DNA of 64,000 bases from Thalassospiraceae bacterium LMO-JJ14 (GTDB taxonomy: Bacteria; Pseudomonadota; Alphaproteobacteria; Rhodospirillales; Casp-alpha2), in assembly GCA_021555105.2 (NCBI GenBank), contig CP134604.1, forward strand, positions 2,790,001 through 2,854,000. The letters run 5' to 3'. Below, one piece after another: positions 8,324-16,411 of this stretch; positions within the stretch are counted from its first letter, which is position 1; each line of letters begins with the position of its first letter. The notes beneath the pieces are model-generated. The model had not been told where the DNA came from and searched no databases. It saw nothing but the letters and a program-made list of their open reading frames with translations. The position numbers and the translations under genes were made by a program.

Positions 8324-9079
8324 ATGAGCGACAAACCGCTTAACGGCAAAACCGCACTGGTCACGGGATCGGCGCGCAATATCGGCCGCGCCATCGCGCA
8401 CAGGCTGGCGCACGCCGGCGCAAACATCGTCGTCAACGCTGTCTCCGATACCAACGCCGCCGAAACGGTCGCCCAGGAAATAAGAGACATCGGTCAAAAG
8501 GCAATTGTCTGCATGGCTGACGTCACGGACAAAGCCGCCGTGGACGCCATGGCCGCACGCGCCAAGGACGAATTGGGCGGCGTCGATATCCTGGTGCTCA
8601 ATGCCTCGTCACGTGCGCAGGTCCCGTTTCTGGAGATTACCCAGGAACAGTGGCGGCGCGTGATCGATATCTCTCTCGACGGGGCGTTTCATGGTTCGCA
8701 AGCCTGCATCCCGCATATGCTGGAGAAAGGCTGGGGGCGGATCGTGACATTGGGCGGCGTTGCGTGGCACATGGGCACCAGTTCACGGGTTCACAGCCTG
8801 GTCTCGAAATCCGGGCTTGCCGGCTTCACCCGCGGCCTCGCCGTCGAGTTCGGCGAGCACGGCATCACCGTCAACTGCGTCTCGCCCGGGTTCATCGACA
8901 CCGAGCGGCCGGCATCTGCGGGCGCGCTTCCGCCGATCAAAGTCAATGCCCCGATCGCACGCAAGGGCACCACCGACGAGGTCGCGAGCATGGTGCACTA
9001 CCTGTGCCTGCCGGAGAGCGCGTACGTGACCGGTCAGATCATGCACGTCAACGGCGGTATGTATATGGGCGGCAGTTGA
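8324..9079 (+). CDS. Short-chain dehydrogenase/reductase with an altered active site (1)
   Basis: A 251-residue SDR. The cofactor loop is TGSARNIG (residues 13-20), then LVLNAS in place of the usual NNAG, and an intact C-terminal YVTGQIMHVNGGMYMGG. The normal YxxxK catalytic pair is not intact: the aligned stretch is RVHSLVSKSGL, keeping the lysine but with serine where tyrosine should be. The next SDR and, as far as it is visible, the one at the window end show the same family look. AGGGAGAG precedes the ATG at 8324. Its stop overlaps the next start, so the two SDRs are translationally coupled. It may be a reductase with an unusual mechanism or a non-catalytic partner. Confidence 0.82.
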   Translation: MSDKPLNGKTALVTGSARNIGRAIAHRLAHAGANIVVNAVSDTNAAETVAQEIRDIGQKAIVCMADVTDKAAVDAMAARAKDELGGVDILVLNASSRAQVPFLEITQEQWRRVIDISLDGAFHGSQACIPHMLEKGWGRIVTLGGVAWHMGTSSRVHSLVSKSGLAGFTRGLAVEFGEHGITVNCVSPGFIDTERPASAGALPPIKVNAPIARKGTTDEVASMVHYLCLPESAYVTGQIMHVNGGMYMGGS

Positions 9080-9834
9080 TGGGGGAGAAGCCGCTTTCCG
9101 GTCAGGTCGCCGTCGTCACGGGCTCAGCCAAGAACATCGGCCGCGAGACGGCACTGATGCTGGCCGCCGACGGGGCATCGCTCGTCATCAACGGCAAGAC
9201 GGACGAAGCGGCGGCAATGGCCACGGTAGCGGAAATCGAGACCGAGGGCGGGCGCGCCATCCATCACATGGCCGACATCGCCGATCCGGCGCAGGCGGAA
9301 GGATTGATTTCCGCCGCCGTCGACGCCTTCGGCCGGCTCGATATCCTGGTGCTCAATGCGGGTATCCGCCGTCAGCATTCACTTATCGACATCCCGCTTT
9401 CCGAATGGCGCGAGGTCATGACCATGGACCTTGAAGCGCCGTTCGTGCTGGCCAAGGCAGCCATTCCGCACATGCTGGAAAACGGCCACGGGCGGATCGT
9501 TGCGCTGGGCGGGAGCAGCGCGCATACCGCACCGCCGGGCCGCGCCCACGTGGGCGCTGCGAAGATGGGGCTGTTGTCGCTGACCCGGTCCATCGCCAGC
9601 GAATTCGGTGCGCGCGGCATCACCGCCAATATGGTGGCGCCCGGCCATATCGATACGGTGCGCGGCACGTCCGCCGGCAAGCGCTCGACGTCGGGCGCCG
9701 GACGGCCGATCGAGCGTTTGGGAACGACCGGCGAAATCGCCGCCATGATCCGCCATCTGTGCCGCCCGGAAGGCGCGTATATCACCGCGCAATGCCTGCA
9801 CGTCGACGGCGGCATTTACATGGGCGGTGCTTAG
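9079..9834 (+). CDS. Short-chain dehydrogenase/reductase with an altered active site (2)
   Basis: A 251-residue paralogue of the preceding SDR, starting at the ATG inside TGATG so that stop and start share a base. The nucleotide loop is TGSAKNIG and the third strand ends LVLNAG. The C-terminus is YITAQCLHVDGGIYMGG, near-identical in pattern to its partner. Where YxxxK belongs, the sequence is RAHVGAAKMGL, so lysine is kept and tyrosine is valine. Two coupled, equal-length SDRs suggest a heteromer or two steps of the same route. Their substrate is probably a hydroxy- or oxo-acid near the LigJ/LigK step, but this is inference. Confidence 0.82.
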   Translation: MGEKPLSGQVAVVTGSAKNIGRETALMLAADGASLVINGKTDEAAAMATVAEIETEGGRAIHHMADIADPAQAEGLISAAVDAFGRLDILVLNAGIRRQHSLIDIPLSEWREVMTMDLEAPFVLAKAAIPHMLENGHGRIVALGGSSAHTAPPGRAHVGAAKMGLLSLTRSIASEFGARGITANMVAPGHIDTVRGTSAGKRSTSGAGRPIERLGTTGEIAAMIRHLCRPEGAYITAQCLHVDGGIYMGGA

Positions 9835-9882
9835 GCCCTCTCCTTCGTGACGGCCTGACGGCCATAGCTATGGTGAAACGCC

Positions 9883-10116
9883 TTAGCTCCCCGGGCCGAG
9901 CAGCAGCCTGAGGGCCTCCTGCACAGCCGGCTCGTTGCCGGTTTTCAGGTCGTCGTCCGTCTCGTGCTTGTCGCCGAAGCACGCATCGCCCTGGCCGAAG
10001 CCGCGGTCGATGGGCGTGGCATTCTGTGGTGCAGGCTTTTCATCCGCACGCGCCGCGCACGGCTGGGCGCACAGCGCAAACAAAAGCAAAACCGTTACGA
10101 CGGTGGACCGTCCCAT
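9883..10116 (-). CDS. Small exported protein of unknown function
   Basis: A 77-residue protein with a signal peptide (RS near the start, core VVTVLLLFALCA, cleavage likely after ARA near residue 24). The mature part is short, acidic and polar, with one cysteine. The ATG overlaps the last 22 bases of the M81 peptidase gene and has a good GAGGAAG ribosome site 6 nt upstream, which is the main reason to believe it is real. It is the last gene of the leftward ABC/peptidase series. No family recognised. Confidence 0.6.
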   Translation of the reverse strand: MGRSTVVTVLLLFALCAQPCAARADEKPAPQNATPIDRGFGQGDACFGDKHETDDDLKTGNEPAVQEALRLLLGPGS

Positions 10117-11618
10117 GTCGCTTCCTCATCGAGTGGATACACCGGACGCACCAGATCGGCCCAGTTGAAATTCTTCAACACCGGCGACGTCAATCCCGGG
10201 CAATCGATCTCGAGCACGTTTTCGGGCGGGAAATACTCGTCGAACCCGGCCCGAAAGTGACCGCGCGACTTGACGACGACGGTCCGCAGATCAGCGATAT
10301 CGAGACCGAACTGTTCGATCATCGTCGGGTCCGCGCATTGCTTGCGGTTCGACGCCACGCCGATCAGCACGCCGCCGCATTTCAGCAGCGCGCAGGGGCC
10401 AAGCTCGATGGCGCGCCCCTTGAGCAGCCCGCGGCGGCCGGTGAACGAACCGTCGGTCAGTTTCTCGACCGTGACGTCGAGGCTGAGCGGCGCGTCGAAT
10501 TCAGTACGCGGGTCGGCATTGAAGGTGACGTTCAGATGCGCCCCCTCGCCCGCTTCGTGCGCCTGGGCGGCGACGGCCGGGTCGATCATCAGGCCGATGA
10601 ACGCACCGTCGACGCCGGCCTCGGTAAAGGCATGGGCGATAAAGGTCGTATTGCCGCTGCCGCCGCCGCCCGGATTGTCGGCGACGTCGGCCATGATGCA
10701 GGCGGCCAGCGACGGGTCGCGGCCGAGCGCTGCTGCAAGTTCGCTGGCGCGGCCGAGCGGCGTCAGTTCCTTGCGGAAGCGTTCCCGCGACGCCCAGGCG
10801 CGTTCGGCAATGTCTTCGGCCAGGTGCCTGGCCGGCGCCGGATCGTTTCTCGACGTGACGAGGACCGACATACCGCACTTCGGACTGTCGGAATAAATGA
10901 ACCCGGCCGTCACCGAGACATTGAGAATATCGCCGCCGGCCTTCGTCTGGCCATAGTCGATCAGGTCCGCATAAGGCCCTTCGGCGGTCAGCAGCGTCAC
11001 CGTCGGCGCCGCGATCGGCACCTTGATGAAGTGCTGGTGCGGCGTCATGCCGCCCCACATTTCGACCATGATGTGCGCGGCCTCGGCGGCACGTTCGCGC
11101 TGATCGACATGCGGGTTTGTCAGGTAGGCCACCAGGACGTCGGTCAGCGTCGCCATCGGCTCGGACACATTGGCATGCAGATCGAGCGTCGCGATCAGCG
11201 GCACTTCGTGGCCGACGACGTCGCGGACCATCTCGTAGACACGGGCGTCGGGGTCGTATTCTTCCGTCGCGCGCATGGCACCGTGGCTGACCACATAAAC
11301 CCCGTCCAGTTTTCCGGCCGCGCGCAGATAGCCTTCCATCAGCTTCAGCGTCGCCCAGAAGAATTCCTGATCGATGGAGCCGCCCGGCTCGGCATCGGCG
11401 ACGACGATGGGAACAAGTTCCCAGTCCTGCCCGAGCGCGTTCATTTCCGAAACGAAACCGACCACTTCGGAAGGCAGACGCGGCGCCGCGCTGGCGAGCT
11501 CCCTGGTGATCTCGTCACCCTGCATATAACAGCGCTTGCGGTAATCGGCTTCCGTCGTGACCGGCGAGAAGCGGTTGCTTTCCAACATGAAACCCAGAAC
11601 AGCGACGCGTTTTGTCAT
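10095..11618 (-). CDS. M81 family metallopeptidase (microcystinase C/MlrC-like)
   Basis: A 507-residue protein of the M81 family, whose known member MlrC is a zinc peptidase that cleaves linear microcystin products. Family marks are the N-terminal FMLESNRFSP, a DLHAN metal motif around residue 165, SHGAMRA, DVADNPGGGGSGN around 318-330 and the C-terminal SRGHFRAGFDEYF. There is no signal peptide. It follows a peptide-type ABC importer on the same strand, a common pairing that suggests it opens an imported cyclic or modified peptide-like compound in the cytoplasm. A hairpin with a T-tract separates it from the permease gene, so expression may be partly independent. Confidence 0.87.
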   Translation of the reverse strand: MTKRVAVLGFMLESNRFSPVTTEADYRKRCYMQGDEITRELASAAPRLPSEVVGFVSEMNALGQDWELVPIVVADAEPGGSIDQEFFWATLKLMEGYLRAAGKLDGVYVVSHGAMRATEEYDPDARVYEMVRDVVGHEVPLIATLDLHANVSEPMATLTDVLVAYLTNPHVDQRERAAEAAHIMVEMWGGMTPHQHFIKVPIAAPTVTLLTAEGPYADLIDYGQTKAGGDILNVSVTAGFIYSDSPKCGMSVLVTSRNDPAPARHLAEDIAERAWASRERFRKELTPLGRASELAAALGRDPSLAACIMADVADNPGGGGSGNTTFIAHAFTEAGVDGAFIGLMIDPAVAAQAHEAGEGAHLNVTFNADPRTEFDAPLSLDVTVEKLTDGSFTGRRGLLKGRAIELGPCALLKCGGVLIGVASNRKQCADPTMIEQFGLDIADLRTVVVKSRGHFRAGFDEYFPPENVLEIDCPGLTSPVLKNFNWADLVRPVYPLDEEATWDGPPS

Positions 11619-11640
11619 TTCCTACCTCGAGTTATCTGAC

Positions 11641-11677
11641 AAGAAAAAGGGGCACCCTGACAATCAAGGCACCCCTT
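11641..11677 (-). terminator. Intrinsic terminator after the second permease gene
   Basis: Read on the minus strand, a 10-bp stem with two G-U pairs (AAGGGGTGCC against GGTGCCCCTT) is followed by TTTTTCTT. It lies 20 bp after the permease stop and just before the M81 peptidase start, so it may attenuate the downstream gene. Confidence 0.7.
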
Positions 11678-11697
11678 ATTTAACAGTGTTGTCCGGA

Positions 11698-12600
11698 TCA
11701 GCGCGAGCGCAGTCTCGGATCCAGGGTATCGCGAACCGCGTCCCCGAACAGGTTGAACCCGAACACGGCGAGTGAAATCGCCACCCCGGGCCAGATCGCG
11801 ACCCAAGGTGCGCTCTCGGCGTATTCCTCGGCCCCGCCCTGAAGCATCAGCCCCCAGGCCGGTGTCGGCTCCTGCACGCCCATGCCGAGGTACGACAGCG
11901 AGGCTTCGAGCAGGATCGCCTGACCGACGAAGGCGGTGAACAGGATCAGGAAAGGCGCCATGACGTTCGGCGCCATGTGACGCAGGATGATACGCGCATG
12001 GCCGAAACCGAGCGCACGCGCCGCATCGACATAAGGTATTTCACGGATCGCCAGTGCGTTGGACCGCACCACCCGCGCGCACTGCGGCACGAACGGAATG
12101 GTAATGGCGATGATCACGTTTTCGGTCCCGGTCCCCAGCGTGGCAACAACGGCCAGCGCCAGAATGATCAGCGGGAACGCCATGAACACGTCCATGACGC
12201 GCTGGAAGACCAGATCGAAGATGCCGCCGAAGTACGCCGAAGCGACACCGAGCACGAGGCCCAGCACGGCACCGATGGTGGCCGCCGTGAAGCCGACGAA
12301 CAGGGCCGTACGCGCACCATAGATAATCCGGGTGAAGATATCGCGGCCGAACTGATCGGTGCCGAGAATGTATTCGGCATTCGGCGCGGTCAGCATAGCT
12401 GTGAAGTCGTTGTATTCCGGATGGTACGGCGTCAGCCACGGCGCGAAGATCGAGGCGAAAATCATCAGGACCACGACCGCCAGACCGGCAACGCCAATCG
12501 GCTGCTTGCGGGCCATTTTCAAGGCCGCTTGGAAAAACGGTGTTTTATCACCGAGTTCCTCAACCTGTGCTTCAACAGCTGATTCAGTAATGGTTGTCAT
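11698..12600 (-). CDS. ABC transporter permease, DppC/OppC type
   Basis: A 300-residue inner-membrane permease. After a charged N-terminus comes a first membrane span (about 35-58), the OppC N-terminal domain, LGTDQFGRDIFTR and about five further spans. The coupling-helix motif EIPYVDAARALGFGHARII, where the ATPases dock, is near residue 200. A typical LFGDAVRDTLDPRLR C-terminus ends the protein. It pairs with the DppB-type permease 12 bp upstream. Together they form the membrane channel for the importer encoded at 11698-17406. The substrate is a short peptide or a similar compound; the exact one is not visible. Confidence 0.92.
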   Translation of the reverse strand: MTTITESAVEAQVEELGDKTPFFQAALKMARKQPIGVAGLAVVVLMIFASIFAPWLTPYHPEYNDFTAMLTAPNAEYILGTDQFGRDIFTRIIYGARTALFVGFTAATIGAVLGLVLGVASAYFGGIFDLVFQRVMDVFMAFPLIILALAVVATLGTGTENVIIAITIPFVPQCARVVRSNALAIREIPYVDAARALGFGHARIILRHMAPNVMAPFLILFTAFVGQAILLEASLSYLGMGVQEPTPAWGLMLQGGAEEYAESAPWVAIWPGVAISLAVFGFNLFGDAVRDTLDPRLRSR

Positions 12601-12612
12601 ATTCTTTTACCT

Positions 12613-13584
12613 TTAGCTGTAGCGGATACGCGGGTCGAGCCAGGCGTAAGCCAGGTCGATCACCAGGTTTGTGATCACGAAGATCAGCACGACGAGCATC
12701 ACCAGATACTGTGTCATCGCGTAATCCTGGTTGGTCACACTCTCCACGAATAACATGCCCAGACCGTTCAGGTTGAAGACCTGCTCGGTGACGACCAGCC
12801 CGCCCATGAGGAACGCGAATTCGATACCGATGATGGTCACAACCGGCAGCATCGAGTTTTTCAGCGCGTGGCGGTTGATGACAATTTTTTCGACCAGCCC
12901 CTTGGCACGCGCGGTACGGATATAATCCTCTCGCAGCACTTCGAGCAGCGCCGAGCGCGTCATACGGGTGGCAACGGCAGAATAGCGGTAACCGGTTGCC
13001 ACGGCGGGCCAGATCAACTGGGAAATATTGTGCACAGGATCTTCCCAGATCGGTTTGTACTGGATCGGTGGCATCCACGGGATACCCGTCATCTCCTGGG
13101 TTACAATCAGCAAGCCCAGAATGATCATGATCCCGAGCCAGAACGAAGGAATGGCGATGCCGGCGATCGAGAAAGCACGAACGAAGTAGTCGAGCCAGGT
13201 ATCCTGCTTGATGGCCGAAATCGCACCGAGCGGAATGGCAATAATGACCGCAACGAACGTCGCCATGATCGCAATCTGCAACGACAGCTGGAAACGCAGG
13301 CCGATTTCTTCAAGGACAGGTTTACCCGTCCACATGGACACACCGTAGTCGAACGTGAAGAAGCCATACATGAAATCGGCAAACTGAATCATCAACGGAC
13401 GGTCAATGCCGAGATTCTTACGGCAGATGTCAATTTGTTCCTGATCGACGTACAGACCTGTACCGGCGAATCGCAGTTCGCAGACGTCCCCCGGGACGAG
13501 CCGCAGCAGGAAGAACACGAGTATCCCGGCCCCGATCAATGTCGGGATCATCAGGAGAACGCGCTTGAGAATATACTTAGACAT
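12613..13584 (-). CDS. ABC transporter permease, DppB/OppB type
   Basis: A 323-residue permease. The first span near residues 10-30 (VLLMIPTLIGAGILVFFLLRLVPGD) is the DppB N-terminal signature, followed by a periplasmic loop with cysteines and five more spans. The ATPase-docking segment EDYIRTARAKGL lies around 214-225. The C-terminus is a classical AWLDPRIRY. It forms a heterodimer with the DppC-type protein. The gap to the binding-protein gene upstream contains a strong GC hairpin, which could set a lower permease level than binding-protein level. Confidence 0.92.
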   Translation of the reverse strand: MSKYILKRVLLMIPTLIGAGILVFFLLRLVPGDVCELRFAGTGLYVDQEQIDICRKNLGIDRPLMIQFADFMYGFFTFDYGVSMWTGKPVLEEIGLRFQLSLQIAIMATFVAVIIAIPLGAISAIKQDTWLDYFVRAFSIAGIAIPSFWLGIMIILGLLIVTQEMTGIPWMPPIQYKPIWEDPVHNISQLIWPAVATGYRYSAVATRMTRSALLEVLREDYIRTARAKGLVEKIVINRHALKNSMLPVVTIIGIEFAFLMGGLVVTEQVFNLNGLGMLFVESVTNQDYAMTQYLVMLVVLIFVITNLVIDLAYAWLDPRIRYS

Positions 13585-13642
13585 GAATGCCCAACCGTCT
13601 TTCCTAGGATTAAATTCTTATTTTTGATTTATTGATCGGTTT

Positions 13643-13670
13643 CCCGCCCGCCGCTTACGCGGCGGGCGGG
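13643..13670 (-). terminator. Strong hairpin between binding-protein and permease genes
   Basis: A perfect 12-bp stem (CCCGCCCGCCGC and its complement) with a TTAC loop, 22 bp after the binding-protein stop. No T-run follows on the minus strand, so it is more likely an RNA-stabilising or attenuating hairpin than a full terminator. Such a structure would favour the binding protein over the permeases. Confidence 0.6.
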
Positions 13671-13692
13671 ATCCGACAATTCGCTTACGCGA

Positions 13693-15303
13693 TTACTTGT
13701 CCAGCCAGATATGATCCAGATGCTGAGCCAAGTAGTGCGACGGTGCGATCTTCCAACCCTTCACATAGGAACGGTACGGATTGATCTTGTACCACCACAG
13801 CGTGATGATACCGCTTGCTTCGTCGCTGAGTGCGCGGGTTTCATAGTCGCGAACCAGCTTACGAAGTGTCTTCGCATCACCCTCTTTTTCGATCTTTGCG
13901 TAGATCGCTTCCAGCTCCGGATCTTCGAAGTTGGCATAGTTGTTACCGGCGGAACCAAGGAACTTGGTCATATCGGCAACAGGGTTGATGACCGACTGGC
14001 AGTTAAAGTCGGCAGACACGTCGAAGTCTTTTTTCTTACGAAGTGTGTCGTAGAACGGGCCGGACGGCTGAACCCGCTGTGCGGCTTCGACCCCGATTTT
14101 CCGCCACTGGTCAACGAGCCACGTACCAACAACTTTGTACGGCTGGTCAACACCACGGTTCGAGAAATCGACCTTCAGATTGGAATGACCGGCATCCGCC
14201 AAGAGTTTCTTGGCTTCAGCACGCGAAGCTTCGATGTCCTCGCCGTAGCCTTTCAGCTTGACCAGTTCTTCTTTCGTCGCGCCCAGCGGGTGGTTCGGGA
14301 ACATGACACCACCAACCGTTTTCACGATGGCGATCTGCGACAGGTATTTGGACCCGCCCCAGCGATCGATACCGAGCGTCAGTGCCTGACGAACACGTTT
14401 ATCGTCAAACGGCTTGTGCTCCTGGTTCGGGGTTGCGAGCAGAACACAGTTCCAGTCGCTTTCCTGAACGGTGATCTTGTCACCAAGCGCTTTTACAAGG
14501 TCGTCACGAGCCTTCGGCGGGAAGCCGCGGAACTCAATGGAAGCGCGGTCGCCACGGATAGCCTGAAGGCGGACAGCCATCTTAGGTGCTGCAATTGCCT
14601 TGAAGCCATCAAGGTACGGACGGCCCGCGAAGTGGTAGTTCTCGTTCCTAACCCCTTCGACGAACGCACCCGGCTGGTGCTGCACGAACTTGAACGGACC
14701 CGTGCCGTTGACGTGCGACTTGTGCCATTCCATGCCATGCGCATCGAGGTCCTTCTTCGAATAAACGAAGTTGAACGGCGTTGCGAGAGCCGGAATGAAC
14801 ACGGCCGTCGGGAACCTCAGTTTGAAGACGATCGTGTGATCGTCAGGCGTGGTGATGGATTCAACCGCACGGAAGAACGCCTTACGTGCGGACGGAACAC
14901 CTTCCGGCGGGAAGATGATCTTGTCCATCGTCGCCTTGGCGTCAGCCGAGGTGAACGGCGTACCATCATGGAACGTCACGCCCTTGCGAAGTTTGAAGGT
15001 GTACTTCGTACCGCCTTCGGTGGGTTCGGGAACCGCACCTTCGCAAAGATCGCATTCGAAGTCCGTCGGATCGGACGGGTTATTCGGATTCACGCGAATG
15101 ATCAGGCTGTAGAAAGGCCGGATCGGGTGAATCATGCCGAAAGTCGTCTCCTGGTGACCGTCATATGACGGAATTTTGGAGCCGACCACGAAGTTCAGAA
15201 TACCACCCGACTTGGGCGTCTGAGCCTTCGCTGCACCCGCACCTGCAGCAAGGCCGAGGCCTACCGCAGCAGCGAGAGCGAGTCTCCCAGTTTGTTTGAG
15301 CAT
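13693..15303 (-). CDS. ABC transporter periplasmic substrate-binding protein, family 5
   Basis: A 536-residue extracytoplasmic solute-binding protein. I chose the ATG at 15303: it has AAGGAGA 7 nt upstream and begins a clean signal peptide (MLKQTGRLALAAAVGLGLAA, cleavage near AKA at about 25). The longer frame would put 17 polar residues in front. Family 5 traits include the GGILNFVVGSKIPSYDGH strand, the KLRKGVTFHDGTPFTSADAKAT block around 110 and the C-terminal WYKINPYRSYVKGWKIAPSHY. It captures the solute for the adjacent permeases. The ligand is not deducible; the M81 peptidase neighbour suggests a peptide-like one. Confidence 0.92.
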   Translation of the reverse strand: MLKQTGRLALAAAVGLGLAAGAGAAKAQTPKSGGILNFVVGSKIPSYDGHQETTFGMIHPIRPFYSLIIRVNPNNPSDPTDFECDLCEGAVPEPTEGGTKYTFKLRKGVTFHDGTPFTSADAKATMDKIIFPPEGVPSARKAFFRAVESITTPDDHTIVFKLRFPTAVFIPALATPFNFVYSKKDLDAHGMEWHKSHVNGTGPFKFVQHQPGAFVEGVRNENYHFAGRPYLDGFKAIAAPKMAVRLQAIRGDRASIEFRGFPPKARDDLVKALGDKITVQESDWNCVLLATPNQEHKPFDDKRVRQALTLGIDRWGGSKYLSQIAIVKTVGGVMFPNHPLGATKEELVKLKGYGEDIEASRAEAKKLLADAGHSNLKVDFSNRGVDQPYKVVGTWLVDQWRKIGVEAAQRVQPSGPFYDTLRKKKDFDVSADFNCQSVINPVADMTKFLGSAGNNYANFEDPELEAIYAKIEKEGDAKTLRKLVRDYETRALSDEASGIITLWWYKINPYRSYVKGWKIAPSHYLAQHLDHIWLDK

Positions 15304-15379
15304 TGAATGTCTCCTTCCCTGAAATGAAGAATTGACGGGATTACCCCTCGTCATGTGTCACGCCATGCCCGCGGCGCGC

Positions 15380-16411
15380 TCACACCTCTGAACAGGCCAC
15401 CCAGTGGCCTGGTTTCACCTCCCGCAATTGCGGGATATCCTTTTTGCAGCCATCGACCGCATCCGGGCACCGGGGATGGAATACGCATCCCGGCGGCGGG
15501 TTGATCGGGCTGGGGATTTCACCCTTGATGATCTCGTGCGCGCGTTTCTTCTCGATATCGGGATCGGGAATCGGCACCGCGTTCAGCAGGAGTCTTGTAT
15601 ACGGATGCAGCGGATTCTCGAACAACTCATCGCCATCCGCCAGTTCGACAAGGTTGCCGAGATACATCACGGCGACGCGGTGGCAGATGTGGCGAACGAC
15701 ACTGAGATCGTGCGAAATAAACAGGTATGTCAGATCGAATTCGTCGCGCAGATCTTCGAGCAGGTTGATGACCTGAGCCTGGATCGACACGTCGAGCGCC
15801 GAAACCGCTTCATCGCAAATAATGAATTCCGGGTTCATCGCGAGCGCGCGGGCAATCCCGACACGCTGACGCTGACCGCCCGACATTTCGTGCGGATAAC
15901 GATCGGCGAACGCCGACGCCAGACCGCAGACGTTCAACAGGTAAAGAACCCGTTTCCGGCGCTCCGCATCATCGCTGATGATATTGTGAACCTTCATCGG
16001 CTCGGAGATGATTTCACCGACCTTCATGCGTGGGTTCAGCGAACTGTAGGGGTCCTGGAAGATCACCTGAATCTTCTTGCGGACGTCGATCATCTGCTTG
16101 GAGTCATACTTGGTGATGTCGTCACCATAGAAAATGATCTCGCCGGCCGTCGGCTTTTCCAGTTGCAGGATGCAACGGCCGGTCGTCGTCTTGCCACAAC
16201 CCGATTCGCCGACAACACCCAGCGTTTCACCGCGGAAAATCTGGAAGCTGACGTCATTCACCGCCTTCACGTGGGCGACCACTTTCGGAATAAACACACC
16301 TTCGGTTACCGGGAAGAACATCTTCAGGTTACGAACGTCAACGAGAACGTCGTCGAACCCGTCAGAACTGCCCGTGCGGGTGCCCTGCCTCGCGCTCACA
16401 ACTTCGCTCAT
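15380..16411 (-). CDS. ABC transporter ATP-binding protein, DppF/OppF type
   Basis: A 343-residue ATPase. Walker A is GESGCGKTT, the ABC signature is MSGGQRQRVGIARAL, and Walker B runs on to the ICDEAVSALD switch region. The C-terminal oligopeptide-transporter extension carries GCVFHPRCPDAVDGC, a cysteine motif typical of this subfamily that can bind an iron-sulfur cluster in some relatives. Its start overlaps the stop of the DppD-type gene by 4 nt, so the two ATPases are made together and form the heterodimer that drives the importer. Confidence 0.92.
   Translation of the reverse strand: MSEVVSARQGTRTGSSDGFDDVLVDVRNLKMFFPVTEGVFIPKVVAHVKAVNDVSFQIFRGETLGVVGESGCGKTTTGRCILQLEKPTAGEIIFYGDDITKYDSKQMIDVRKKIQVIFQDPYSSLNPRMKVGEIISEPMKVHNIISDDAERRKRVLYLLNVCGLASAFADRYPHEMSGGQRQRVGIARALAMNPEFIICDEAVSALDVSIQAQVINLLEDLRDEFDLTYLFISHDLSVVRHICHRVAVMYLGNLVELADGDELFENPLHPYTRLLLNAVPIPDPDIEKKRAHEIIKGEIPSPINPPPGCVFHPRCPDAVDGCKKDIPQLREVKPGHWVACSEV

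Noticed and set aside
10026-15168. Long plus-strand frames opposite the M81 peptidase and the binding protein
   Set aside because: Histidine- and arginine-rich translations without motifs; the minus-strand genes have clear signal, metal and family blocks.
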